9,107 nucleotides of DNA from Chloroflexi bacterium UBA4733 (GCA_002404055.1 DHIZ01000262.1:1-9107), one strand, 5' to 3'; shown: positions 1 through 7,580, numbered from the stretch's first letter. The notes: a model not told the origin generated them from the letters alone. Program-made: numbers and translations.

Positions 1-556
1 GTTATTCCGTGACGGCTCCTAAGTGACCTACGGCTGGACGCTCGCCGCCACTGCCGCTCTCGCCATCCCATGGCTGATCATTCGCCCGGCTTACCCGCCG
101 CCATATCCGGTTGGTGATCGCGTCCCGGCCGCCGCGACGCCGGTGATGCGCGGTGATTTTATGGGCAGTGTGACGTTAGCCGGCGTGGAACTCCCCGTCG
201 GTCCGGTCGGCGCCGGCCAGGGGACACGGCTCACCTTCTATTGGCGGGTGCAACACCCGCTGCCTGACGGCACCTGGCTCTTTGTCCACATGGTGAACGA
301 TCGTGGTCAGACGGCGGCAGCTTTTGATGGCCCTCCACTCTATCGCTCTGTAACACATTGCCATTGTCCTATTGGCGGCATGGTGACGTAATCGTCGACC
401 GTGAAACACTGACATTCCGCGGCGACGCGGCGGCGGGACAGTACCAGGTCAAGGTCGGCTAGTACGATCAGAAAACTGGCGCGCGTGCCGCTGGCCGGGG
501 GAGGCCATGAAGTGACGGCAGGGACCGTTCTCATCAGCAGGCCGCTGGCGCCTTGA
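1..556 (+). pseudogene. Decayed 3' end of a DUF2142/GT-C-like membrane protein gene (partial)
   Basis: This is a broken relative of the intact membrane protein gene at 2947-4770, on the opposite strand and cut by the left edge. From about base 23 the translation follows that protein's last membrane segment and C-terminal domain (shared RP-Y-PP stretch, GSVTL-GV, FYW, PDG-WLFVH, TAAAFDG). Lesions seen: an in-frame TAA at 20-22; a likely in-frame loss of some 15 residues after YGW near base 40; a frame change near 351-357, after which homology resumes in another frame (YWRHGD, then VDRETLTF); a TAG at 460-462 where the relative has Trp in GWY; and a second frame change near 484-487 that restores the first frame. 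The gene then reads PLAGGGHEVTAG to a natural TGA at 554-556. A GTG at 23 opens a 122-codon ORF, but the homology runs past its end, so I do not regard that ORF as a gene. Basis: sequence comparison inside the window. Confidence 0.8.
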
Positions 557-563
557 GGCCAGG

Positions 564-1277
564 TTACGGCCGCGGCGGGGCCGCCAGATGCAGCGCCGCA
601 TCTGGCGCCGAAGAGCCATCAGCGAGCGTGATGGGCAGCCGAACCCCGGACACCGGATCGTACAGACCCACCACATACGCCGCGACCGGTTTCCCAACGG
701 GCAAGGTGAGACGGTGGATATCGCGGATTCGCTCTTCCGCCGTCCATGCGGTCGTCGGCGCCGCACCGCTGACTGGGTCGCTATCGCCACTGGCGATCAG
801 GTGTCCTCCGGCGTCCAGAGCCTGGACAAACACCTTGAGTGGTTGGGCAGTCTTGCCCGACGCTTGCCAGAACAAGGTAAGCAGGACGTTCTGCCCGCTG
901 CTCGCCAGCGTATAACCGGCGAGCACACCGGCGCTACCGACGGTGGCGGCGATAGGAGTCGCCTCTGCTGGAAGGCCGATAGACGCCGGCGTAGAAGTTG
1001 CTGCCGGCAAGCGTGTCGGCAGAAGAACACCTCCGGGAATTGCTCCTGGGCCGGCAGCAGACAGGGGCTGCAGCGTCTTGGGGTCATAGACGACAACTTG
1101 CGTCCGATACGCGCCTGGAGCGGTCCAGGGAAGTAACGTCATCTCAGAGACCGTGTGGACGAGGTCGCCCCTCTGCCAACTCGTCGCCGGCAGGCGCCCG
1201 GCATCGGGTGGGCCGTCGGCGTTGCCAAAGTCGTTGCCGGCGGCATCAATCAGGTGGGTGGCGATGGAGAAATCAAT
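564..1277 (-). pseudogene. Out-of-frame 3' part of the GT39-like glycosyltransferase gene (C-terminal beta modules)
   Basis: This stretch continues the glycosyltransferase at 1250-2947 in a different frame. Reading the minus strand from 1277 gives IDFSIATHLIDAAGND and runs without a stop to TAA at 564-566. It completes the first C-terminal beta-sandwich module begun upstream (LYWYAIQRPA, then IDFSIATHLIDAAG, then a Trp-X-X-Gly-Asp turn and GAYRTQVVVYDP). It then encodes a Pro/Ala/Thr-rich linker and a second module (LAGYTL, LTLFWQASG, VFVQALDAGGH, VVGLYDPVSGVRLP). An ORF inside it beginning with ATG at 1142 (192 codons) starts mid-module and has no convincing ribosome site, so I do not treat it as a separate gene. 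With the 8-bp duplication removed, the whole gene would encode about 791 residues from the ATG at 2947. The stop lies only 7 bases from the stop of the converging pseudogene. Confidence 0.8.
582..607. other. Perfect 10-bp inverted repeat (stem-loop) at a convergent gene junction
   Basis: CGCCAGATGC at 582-591 pairs perfectly with GCATCTGGCG at 598-607 around a 6-base loop (592-597). It lies 25 bases after the stop of the plus-strand pseudogene and inside the last codons of the minus-strand gene that ends at 564. No run of T follows in either direction, so it is not a typical intrinsic terminator. It may still halt transcription from the left or stabilise RNA 3' ends at the junction. It could also be chance in GC-rich coding DNA. 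Confidence 0.35.
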
Positions 1278-2947
1278 AAATCAATCGCCGGCCGCTGTAT
1301 GGCGTACCAGTAGAGGTCGAGGTCCATGATGCCGGCGGCTGGGCCGCGGTGTACGGCGTAGCCCTGCAGGCGGAGGGTGTTGCCAAGCGTCACGTCGGCG
1401 GATTGCAGGCCGTTCGCAGGTAAGGCGTCAAACCGGAGCACTTTGATGCCGCCCTGGAAATCCTGCCACTCCGCGACATAGAAGTGCTGTAACAACCAGT
1501 TCCAGACGACCCTGTGGGGATCGGAATAGTAGTCCTGCCAGAGCACGAGCCAGACTTGCGTCCGTGCCCTGGTAAATTGCGCCAGGTAGCCGTCCACACC
1601 GGCCGGGTGAGCTGGCAGGACAGCCGGAAGGTGGCTGATCGGCCAGCGGTCGCGGGCATAGTATTGGAACGCCGGCTCCATGTAGGAAGCATCGAGCACA
1701 ACAACGGCTCCTGGAATTGCCTCCTGGGCGATCAGGGCCACTGCGCCGCGGTTGTCGTCGCGAGCATAGGCAGGGTCAGCATACATCCTGGACACGGTGA
1801 GCCCATCGGCACTCAATACGGCCAGCGCAAGGAGGACGCCGGCAACCCTTGTGCCCCTGCTATGCCACAACCAGAGGATGCCCGTTCCAGCCAGTACCAA
1901 CGCTGCCGGCGCGGCTTCCATGAGGTAGCGCGCGTTGAAGTCACGCTTGCCGACCGAGGCGAGCGTGATGCCGACCACCGGCAGCAGCAGCCAGGCCAGC
2001 GTATAGAAGCGCCGTCTGACGATCGCCGCAATGGCTCCCATGGCTACCGCCAGCAAGAACGGTACGTACAGGGCTGGGGCGCGGGTCAAGCCGGTCAAGG
2101 TGGCCGGCAACCAGGTAGGCGTGGTGGGGTTCGTCGCTGGGTAACCGAGCGCGAAGACGAGGACGGTTCGACGCAGCACTGTCCCAAGAGAGCTACCGAG
2201 GCCGGGGCTGGTGTAGTGCTGGAAATTGCCCCGGGCAACGGGAAACCAGGGCAGGAACAGGAGCAGGACGCCAACCTGACTGAGCGCCCAGTGCCGGTAC
2301 TGCACGAAGTACTGTTGCCAACTGAAGGCGCGGCCTGTGCCCCCAACCGACTTGACCTGATAGGCGATGCGACCGACGTACCAGAGATTGAGCGCAGCGA
2401 ACAGTAACGCTGCGTAGAGTTGGGTCCAGAGCGCGGCCGACTGGAAGGCCAGATAGGCAAGCCACCACCTGGATTCTCCCTGGACGGCACGGAAGAAGGC
2501 GTAACCGGCCAGCGTGGCGAGCACCGCCAGCAGCGCGTACATCCGCGTCTCCTGCCCGTAATAGATCAGGAGCGGGCTAACAGTGGCGCAGACGGCAACG
2601 GACGTTCCGGCCAGCCTTCCACCCAGACGCGCCGCGAGCGCGTAGCAGACAGCCACCGCCAGGGTGCTGAAACAGGCCGAGAGCAGCCGCACCGCCAGCT
2701 CCGAGTCGCCAACGGCCAGCATCCAGTAGTGCAAGAGGCTGAAATACAGTGGCGGATGGACGTCGTGCTGGGCAAGGTCGGCGATCAGACGCGGGAGGCT
2801 TTCGCGCGCCTGCGCCACGCTCAAGGCCTCGTCGTACCAGAGTCTTTGCCGACCGATGGCGTGCAGCCGCAGGAGCCAGGCAATGGCGCAGAGGCCGGCG
2901 GCCAATGGACGGTAGCTCTGTAGCGAAAATGGGCGTGCAGCTCGCAT
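1250..2947 (-). CDS. GT39-like (PMT/ArnT-type GT-C) glycosyltransferase, prematurely ended by frameshift
   Basis: Integral-membrane GT-C glycosyltransferase of the family-39/PMT_2 type. Such enzymes usually move a sugar from a lipid-phosphate donor to an acceptor on the outer face of the membrane; donor and acceptor here are unknown. Numbered from the ATG at 2947: a first membrane helix, then WYDEAL with the family's acidic pair at Asp39-Glu40, a second loop with HDVHPPLYF at about 61-69, QETRMY at about 132-137, then many hydrophobic helices to about residue 380 and a soluble tail. The tail ends abnormally in SPSPPT after the first half of a beta module. The cause is an 8-bp tandem duplication at 1270-1285, and the lost part continues at 564-1277. 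The TGA of the upstream gene (2949-2947) shares one base with this ATG (TGATG), indicating translational coupling; a TTG at 2950 is an alternative start. The membrane and loop part is complete, so partial activity cannot be excluded. Confidence 0.8.
   Translation of the reverse strand: MRAARPFSLQSYRPLAAGLCAIAWLLRLHAIGRQRLWYDEALSVAQARESLPRLIADLAQHDVHPPLYFSLLHYWMLAVGDSELAVRLLSACFSTLAVAVCYALAARLGGRLAGTSVAVCATVSPLLIYYGQETRMYALLAVLATLAGYAFFRAVQGESRWWLAYLAFQSAALWTQLYAALLFAALNLWYVGRIAYQVKSVGGTGRAFSWQQYFVQYRHWALSQVGVLLLFLPWFPVARGNFQHYTSPGLGSSLGTVLRRTVLVFALGYPATNPTTPTWLPATLTGLTRAPALYVPFLLAVAMGAIAAIVRRRFYTLAWLLLPVVGITLASVGKRDFNARYLMEAAPAALVLAGTGILWLWHSRGTRVAGVLLALAVLSADGLTVSRMYADPAYARDDNRGAVALIAQEAIPGAVVVLDASYMEPAFQYYARDRWPISHLPAVLPAHPAGVDGYLAQFTRARTQVWLVLWQDYYSDPHRVVWNWLLQHFYVAEWQDFQGGIKVLRFDALPANGLQSADVTLGNTLRLQGYAVHRGPAAGIMDLDLYWYAIQRPAIDLLISPSPPT
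1270..1285. repeat. Exact 8-bp tandem duplication causing a frameshift
   Basis: Two adjacent copies of AAATCAAT on the plus strand (1270-1277 and 1278-1285), read as ATTGATTT twice on the coding strand. Eight is not a multiple of three, so the extra copy shifts the reading frame inside the glycosyltransferase. Removing one copy joins RPAID directly to FSIATHLID and gives an uninterrupted gene from 2947 to 564. This is seen directly. Whether it is a fixed mutation, a reversible slipped-strand switch or an assembly error cannot be told from one sequence. Confidence 0.9.
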
Positions 2948-4770
2948 CAAGGCACGGCACGACGAGCGGAGCGCGGCGACGCTGCGGCAACCACCTGCAA
3001 GGTGCCGGCGCGCACCTCCGTGCCGCCAGCGACGACCGGCACCCGCACCCCGCTCTTCGGGTTATACCAACCCATCTTAACGGCATAGCTGCCGCTTTGC
3101 GCATCGCTGTGCAGCGTCAGGACCTCGCGCTCGTAGATCACGTCGCCCGGAAGCCAATAGCGGGGCGGCAGCGTGTCGGATGCCGGAACACCGTCAAAGG
3201 CAGCGGCAGTCCGGCCCTGATCGTCGACAACGTGGACGAAGAGCCACACGCCGTCCGGCATGGGGCGCTGGACCAGCCAGTAGAACCAGACGTAGATGCC
3301 CGAACCGGCAGTCAGCGGACCACTCGGAAACTGCACGCCGACCAGGGTGACGCTGTCCAAAAAGCGAGCGTCCAGCACCCTGGCCGCCGTCGCCGGCGGA
3401 CGGTCGCTCACCCTCCAGGGTGGAGCGTACACCGGCCGGATCACCCGAAAAGGGATGACCGCTGCAACGACTGCTGCCAGGGCGATGACGACGGGCGCCG
3501 CCGCGCGCAGGCGCGGCTGCAGCGTCGCGACTCGGCTCCAACCGTAGGCAACCAGGGTACACACGGCCGGGAGTGCGGGGTAAAAGAGCCGACTGTGATC
3601 ATAGCCAACTCGAGAACCAACCACGAGGGCGGCCGCCACGGCCATGCTGGCGAGTTGCATTGCCGACCATAGCCAGAACAGTGTCCCCGTCCCTTGCCCG
3701 AACGGGTCACAGCGTCGCGGAAGGATGGCTGGGACCGCGAAGAAGAGACCGATTCCGAACAACACGCTGTAGATGACGTACAGGGGTGCAGGCAGCGGGA
3801 TGCTGCCCCAACTGAAGACTCCGAAGAAGGTATGCCAGAAGTTGTGCAGAAAAAGGAGCGGCACTGACCAGTCCGGCGGGCCGGCGCTACCCGGCCATGC
3901 CGGTGGCCAGGCTGCTTGTTTTCCCAACACCTGTCGCTCGCCTTGGGCGACGCGCCAAACCCAAAACAACAAGGCCGCCAATACGGGGAGTGCGGCGACG
4001 AGAACGCGCCTGACGTGTCGCTCTGTCCCCGACCGATTCCAGAGAATGATCGCGCCGATGCCAATCGCCGGCGCTGTCGTCAATTTTGTCAGCAACGCCA
4101 GGGCACTGAGTGTGCCAAAGAGGGCTGCCTGGCGGCGGTCCGTCGCCGGGGTCGTCCGTAAAGCAACGAAGACCAGGGCGGCTGCCAGCGTGTCCGCCTG
4201 CGTATCGTTGCTAATCGCTGCGGAGGCAAACAGAAACCCTGGCAGGCAGGCAGCAAGGCCGGCCGCAAACAGGCCCATTCGCCGACTGCTCGTGGCATTC
4301 GCGGCGATGCCGTAGGTCAGGAAAACCGTCAGCGTACCCAACAGCACCGAGAGGAGGCGGGCACGATGGCCGGCGAGGAAGACCCCGTGGTAGGGCCAGC
4401 CTTCGTCCAGCTCATGCATCGCCACGGCCGTGCCATCCGGCGCTCCCGCCCATCCGGCATGCGGATTGATGCGAATGTTTAGGGCGTCACTCAGATCAAT
4501 ACCGGCGACAAAGGGAGTCGCCAGCAGGTAGTACAGCGGCGGTTGCTTGGCTTCGTTGTTGCCGTTCGTCAGTATCGTCGGTAACTGCGTCGGCAGGGCA
4601 TGTTGCTGCACGAGATAGCGCACATACTGGAAGTGTTCGGGTTCGTCAGGGGCTTCCCACAGGGGCACGACCAGGCTGTAGACGACAGCGGTGGCCAGAA
4701 AGGCGGTAAGTAATGCAGCAAGAGGCAAGGTCTGGCGAACGGCGTGCTGCCGGCTACAACGCGCCACCAT
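2947..4770 (-). CDS. DUF2142/GT-C-like multi-spanning membrane protein with C-terminal beta module
   Basis: A 607-residue protein with roughly ten hydrophobic segments and a soluble tail. It looks like a member of the GT-C superfamily (DUF2142 or family-39-like), inferred to work with lipid-linked sugars in envelope polysaccharide or glycan assembly; its substrate is unknown. After a first helix (about 15-36) comes WEAPDEPEHF at about 38-47, the acidic first-loop motif of the superfamily, then EAKQPPLYY at about 73-81, matching the usual PPLYY motif. The hydrophobic part ends near residue 445. Residues about 470-590 form a beta-rich module (VTLVGVQFPSG, FYW, WLFVHVVDDQG, GWYNPKSGVRVP) related to the tail of the next gene and to the pseudogene at 1-556. 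The ATG at 4770 follows a weak AAGGG; a GTG in the next codon is an alternative with better spacing. It heads a two-gene unit with the glycosyltransferase, which starts at its stop codon (TGATG). Family name uncertain, membrane role firm. Confidence 0.8.
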   Translation of the reverse strand: MVARCSRQHAVRQTLPLAALLTAFLATAVVYSLVVPLWEAPDEPEHFQYVRYLVQQHALPTQLPTILTNGNNEAKQPPLYYLLATPFVAGIDLSDALNIRINPHAGWAGAPDGTAVAMHELDEGWPYHGVFLAGHRARLLSVLLGTLTVFLTYGIAANATSSRRMGLFAAGLAACLPGFLFASAAISNDTQADTLAAALVFVALRTTPATDRRQAALFGTLSALALLTKLTTAPAIGIGAIILWNRSGTERHVRRVLVAALPVLAALLFWVWRVAQGERQVLGKQAAWPPAWPGSAGPPDWSVPLLFLHNFWHTFFGVFSWGSIPLPAPLYVIYSVLFGIGLFFAVPAILPRRCDPFGQGTGTLFWLWSAMQLASMAVAAALVVGSRVGYDHSRLFYPALPAVCTLVAYGWSRVATLQPRLRAAAPVVIALAAVVAAVIPFRVIRPVYAPPWRVSDRPPATAARVLDARFLDSVTLVGVQFPSGPLTAGSGIYVWFYWLVQRPMPDGVWLFVHVVDDQGRTAAAFDGVPASDTLPPRYWLPGDVIYEREVLTLHSDAQSGSYAVKMGWYNPKSGVRVPVVAGGTEVRAGTLQVVAAASPRSARRAVP

Positions 4771-4814
4771 TACCCTTACCGCTGCCTATCGCCAGAGCGA
4801 GCCACCAGCAAAGG

Positions 4815-4820
4815 ATTATA
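4815..4820 (-). promoter_or_regulatory. Candidate -10 box for the membrane glycosyltransferase pair
   Basis: The 101-base gap between gatB and the membrane protein gene contains an exact TATAAT on the minus strand, 44 bases before the ATG at 4770, in otherwise GC-rich DNA. No good -35 box stands at 16-18 bases upstream. A 7-bp direct repeat, GCGAGCC on the plus strand at 4797-4803 and 4823-4829, brackets it and could be an operator or chance. No terminator was seen after gatB, so read-through from the housekeeping genes is possible. Confidence 0.4.
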
Positions 4821-4871
4821 TGGCGAGCCGACGATCACTGGTACTCTTGGCGTGACCTGCGAGTAGATCCC

Positions 4872-6320
4872 TCAGCGCCGCCGTTCCAGCGCTACGCGCA
4901 ACAGCTCCCGCACCTGCGCCGGGTTGGCCTTGCCGCGTGTCGCCTTCATCACCGGACCAATGAAGGAACTGAAGGCAGCCTCTTTGCCGCCAAGGTAGTC
5001 GGCCAGCGGTTTGGGGTTGGCGTCAATAGCCGCTTCGATCTGCCGTTCCAACTCGGCGCTGTCGCTAACCTGCGCCAGCCCCTCGGCGGTGACGATCCCT
5101 GCCGGTGAGTCGTCGCTTTCGGCTATACGAGCCAGCACCTGCCGCGCTCCGGCAGTACTGATGGACCCGTTCTCAACAAGAACCAACAGAGCCGCCAGGC
5201 GAGTAGCGGTGATGCGTGTAGTATCAATGCGTTCATCACGGCTCTTCAGCAGGCCGAGCAGATCGTTAAGCAGCCAGTTCGCGCCGCGTTTCGGGTCCGC
5301 GCCAGCCGCAACCAGGGTGTCGTAGTAGCCGGCCAGCGCGACATCCGCGACCAGCACCCCGGCCTCGTAGAGCGTCAGGCCGAACCGGGTGATGAGGCGC
5401 TGCTCGCGCGCCTGCGGCAGTTCGGGAAGGGCGGCGCGCAACCCCTCAATGGCAGCGGCGGTGATCTGCAGCGGGGGCAGGTCCGGCTCGGGAAAGTAGC
5501 GGTAATCGTGCGCCGACTCTTTGGTGCGCTGAGAGACCGTCACACCGCGGTCGTCCACCCAGCCACGCGTCTCCTGCGGCAACGTTTGCCCCGCCGCCAG
5601 CGCCGCCGTCTGGCGAGTCACCTCGAACTCCAGGGCCCGCTGTACTGCACGGAAGCTGTTCAGGTTCTTGACCTCGACCTTGGCCCCGTACTCGGTGCTG
5701 CCGGTTGGACGCAAGGACACGTTGACGTCGACCCGGAATGCTCCTTCTTCCAGGTTGCCGGTCGTCACACCGATGGTCGTCAGCAGCAAGCGCAACCCCT
5801 GTAGGTACTGGCGCGCCTCTTCCGGGGTGCGCAGGTCCGGCTCGCTGACGATCTCCATGAGGGGAACACCGGCCCGGTTGACATCCACCAGGCTCACGCC
5901 CGCGCCGTATTCATCGCGGGCGTGCGTGAGTTTGGCGGTGTCCTCTTCCAGATGGATGCGCTTGATGCGAATGCGCCGGGCGCCGGCCGCGTCCGGCAAC
6001 TCGGCGTAGCCGTCTGAACAGAGGGGGGCATCGTACTGTGAGATCTGGTAGCCCTTCACCAGGTCGGGGTACGGATAATTCTTGCGGTCGAAGTGGCTTT
6101 CCTCCGCGATCCGGCAATGGAAGGCGAGACCGGTCATGATGGTGTACTGCACGGCACGCTCGTTGATGACCGGCAGCACGCCGGGCGCACCCAGGCATAT
6201 CGGGCAGACGTGGCTGTTCGGCGGCGCATCGGCGTAGCGGGCCGCGCAACCGCAGAACATCTTGCTCTCGGTGTTGAGCTGGACGTGCGTCTCCAGCCCG
6301 ATGACGGCCTCGTAGTTCAC
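4872..6320 (-). CDS. gatB: Aspartyl/glutamyl-tRNA(Asn/Gln) amidotransferase subunit B
   Basis: Cytoplasmic subunit B of the GatCAB complex. It binds the mischarged Glu-tRNA(Gln) or Asp-tRNA(Asn) and activates the acid, which is then amidated with ammonia released by GatA. The 482 residues match the usual GatB length. Seen: IGLETHVQL at the start; Cys23, Cys25, Cys39 and Cys42 (CGC...CPIC), the zinc site found in many GatB proteins; the catalytic-core stretches HFDRKNYPYPDL, HLEEDTAKL, DVNRAGVPLMEI and EVKNLNSFRAVQ; SAHDYRYFPEPDLPPL; and a C-terminal helical/YqeY-like domain ending in an Arg-rich tail. The start is GTG at 6320-6318, inside the aminotransferase stop (GTGA, 4-base overlap), so translation is probably coupled. 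The nearest GAGG lies too far upstream to act alone. gatA and gatC are not adjacent on the downstream side or immediately upstream, so they must lie elsewhere. Nothing appears broken. Confidence 0.97.
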   Translation of the reverse strand: MNYEAVIGLETHVQLNTESKMFCGCAARYADAPPNSHVCPICLGAPGVLPVINERAVQYTIMTGLAFHCRIAEESHFDRKNYPYPDLVKGYQISQYDAPLCSDGYAELPDAAGARRIRIKRIHLEEDTAKLTHARDEYGAGVSLVDVNRAGVPLMEIVSEPDLRTPEEARQYLQGLRLLLTTIGVTTGNLEEGAFRVDVNVSLRPTGSTEYGAKVEVKNLNSFRAVQRALEFEVTRQTAALAAGQTLPQETRGWVDDRGVTVSQRTKESAHDYRYFPEPDLPPLQITAAAIEGLRAALPELPQAREQRLITRFGLTLYEAGVLVADVALAGYYDTLVAAGADPKRGANWLLNDLLGLLKSRDERIDTTRITATRLAALLVLVENGSISTAGARQVLARIAESDDSPAGIVTAEGLAQVSDSAELERQIEAAIDANPKPLADYLGGKEAAFSSFIGPVMKATRGKANPAQVRELLRVALERRR

Positions 6321-7513
6321 CCGTACACGCGCCTCACATACCGCTCCATGCGCGTCAGCGCCTCTTCAATGCGGGGCAATGCAGTGGCATAGCAGCAGCG
6401 CACGTGACCGGCGCCGGCCGGGCCGAACGCTTCGCCGGGAACCACCAGCACGTGCTCGTCGCGCAGCAGACCTTCGGCGAAGGCGTCGGCGCTCATGCCG
6501 GTGGAACTGATGTTGGGGAAAGCGTAAAAAGCTCCGCGCGGCTCGAAGCAGGTCAACCCGATCCGGTTGAGCCCGTCCACAATCACTCGCCGACGACGAT
6601 TGTACTCGGCCACCATGCGTACCACGTCCGGTTCCGCCGTCTTCAGCGCCTCCTCCGCCGCCAGTTGGGCCGGCGAGGGCGCGCACATAATGACGTACTG
6701 GTGTACCTTCATCAAGGCTTCCAGGATTTCCGGTCGGGCCGCCGCGTAACCGACACGCCAGCCGGTCATGGCATAAGCCTTGGAGAAGCCCCCCAGCAAG
6801 ATCGTGCGGTCGCGGGCGCCGGGCAGCGCCGAAAGGCAGACGTGGTCGCCATCGTAGACCAGGCGGTCGTAGATCTCGTCGGAGATGAGGTAGAGGTCGT
6901 GTTCGACCGCCAGTTGGACGATGCGCTGCAGCGTCTCGCGCGAGGCGACTGCGCCGGTCGGGTTGTTGGGGTAGCCCAGCAGGATCGCCTTGGTGCGTGG
7001 CGTGATGGCGGCGGCAATCGCCGCCGGGTCCGGCTCAAACTGCCGGTCGACATACGTCGGCACCATCACCGGCACACCACCGGCCAGTACTGTGCAGGGG
7101 ATATAGGAGACGTAGCTCGGCTCGGGAATGATGACCTCGTCGCCCGGATCAATCAGCGCACGCACAGCAAGATCCAGCGCTTCACTGACGCCGACGGTGA
7201 TCAGCAATTCGCAGCTTGGATCGTAGGCCACGCCGTAGCGGGTCTGCAAGTGGGCGGCCAACGCCTGCCGCAGGCTCAGGAGGCCGTAGTTGGAACTGTA
7301 ATGCGTGGCCGCGAAGTCGGCATGCTTCAGTGGATTCGTGGCCGCGGCGCTGACCTGCTCCGGCGTCGTGAAATCCGGTTCACCGACACCCAGGGAGATC
7401 ACGTCGGGGATCGTGGAGACGAGATCGAAGAACCGGCGGATGCCGGAGGCAGGAATGGCGCGCACGCGCTGCGCTATCGCCTGCCGCTCGGTTGCCCTGT
7501 CCATCGTGACCAC
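6317..7513 (-). CDS. PLP-dependent class I/II aminotransferase (fold type I)
   Basis: Cytoplasmic pyridoxal-phosphate aminotransferase of the aspartate-aminotransferase superfamily, 398 residues, a normal length. Seen: an N-terminal IPASGIRRFFDL stretch and GEPDF typical of the AspB/PatA-like branch; NNPTG at about 183-187 (cofactor-binding Asn184); SDEIYD with Asp212 and Tyr215; GGFSKAYAMTGWRVGY with Schiff-base Lys245 and phosphate-binding Arg253; and Arg372 in HVRCCYA, the expected carboxylate-binding Arg. The amino-acid substrate cannot be read from the sequence; aspartate, aromatic or alanine-type specificities all occur in this branch. The GTG start at 7513 is chosen because GGGGGA stands 5 bases before it; the ATG at 7504 would be 14 bases away. 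It overlaps gatB by 4 bases. RNase J ends 67 bases upstream on the same strand. Confidence 0.93.
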   Translation of the reverse strand: MVTMDRATERQAIAQRVRAIPASGIRRFFDLVSTIPDVISLGVGEPDFTTPEQVSAAATNPLKHADFAATHYSSNYGLLSLRQALAAHLQTRYGVAYDPSCELLITVGVSEALDLAVRALIDPGDEVIIPEPSYVSYIPCTVLAGGVPVMVPTYVDRQFEPDPAAIAAAITPRTKAILLGYPNNPTGAVASRETLQRIVQLAVEHDLYLISDEIYDRLVYDGDHVCLSALPGARDRTILLGGFSKAYAMTGWRVGYAAARPEILEALMKVHQYVIMCAPSPAQLAAEEALKTAEPDVVRMVAEYNRRRRVIVDGLNRIGLTCFEPRGAFYAFPNISSTGMSADAFAEGLLRDEHVLVVPGEAFGPAGAGHVRCCYATALPRIEEALTRMERYVRRVYG

Positions 7514-7547
7514 AAAAATCCCCCGCCGCTGCGTTGCGTCCGCTGGC

Positions 7548-7553
7548 AGTATA
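7548..7553 (-). promoter_or_regulatory. Weak candidate -10 box upstream of the aminotransferase-gatB pair
   Basis: The 67-base gap between RNase J and the aminotransferase holds TATACT on the minus strand, 34 bases before the GTG start, one mismatch from the sigma-70 consensus. There is no recognisable -35 box at the right distance. The pair may instead be read through from RNase J. The rest of the gap holds only the GGGGGA ribosome site and a short T run beside it. Confidence 0.25.
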
Positions 7554-7580
7554 GCGCGGGAAAGGGCGTAGACGGCGACG

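Noticed and set aside
23..391. A genuine small gene of 122 codons on the plus strand
   Set aside because: Homology continues past its stop in a second and then the original frame, so it is a fragment of a decayed larger gene.
588..1136. Plus-strand open frame (182 codons) opposite the glycosyltransferase tail
   Set aside because: The minus frame shows the beta-module pattern and this frame is Arg-rich without motifs.
564..1142. A stand-alone 192-codon gene on the minus strand
   Set aside because: It starts in the middle of a module whose first half is encoded upstream; restoring one copy of the 8-bp repeat joins it to the glycosyltransferase.
1514..2407. Plus-strand open frame (297 codons) opposite the glycosyltransferase
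   Set aside because: Shadow of the opposite strand; no motif and charged low-complexity composition.
2749..3672. Plus-strand open frame (307 codons) across the junction of the two membrane protein genes
   Set aside because: The translation is low-complexity and Arg/Gly-rich, and both genes underneath are supported by motifs.
1..4770. Mobile element or defence island behind the broken genes
   Set aside because: No transposase, integrase, terminal inverted repeats, target-site duplication or toxin, nuclease or defence motif was seen.
7514..7540. T run with a GC-rich stretch after RNase J as an intrinsic terminator
   Set aside because: The GC-rich stretch before the five T bases has no good partner to form a compact stem; it fits better as the aminotransferase ribosome-binding site.
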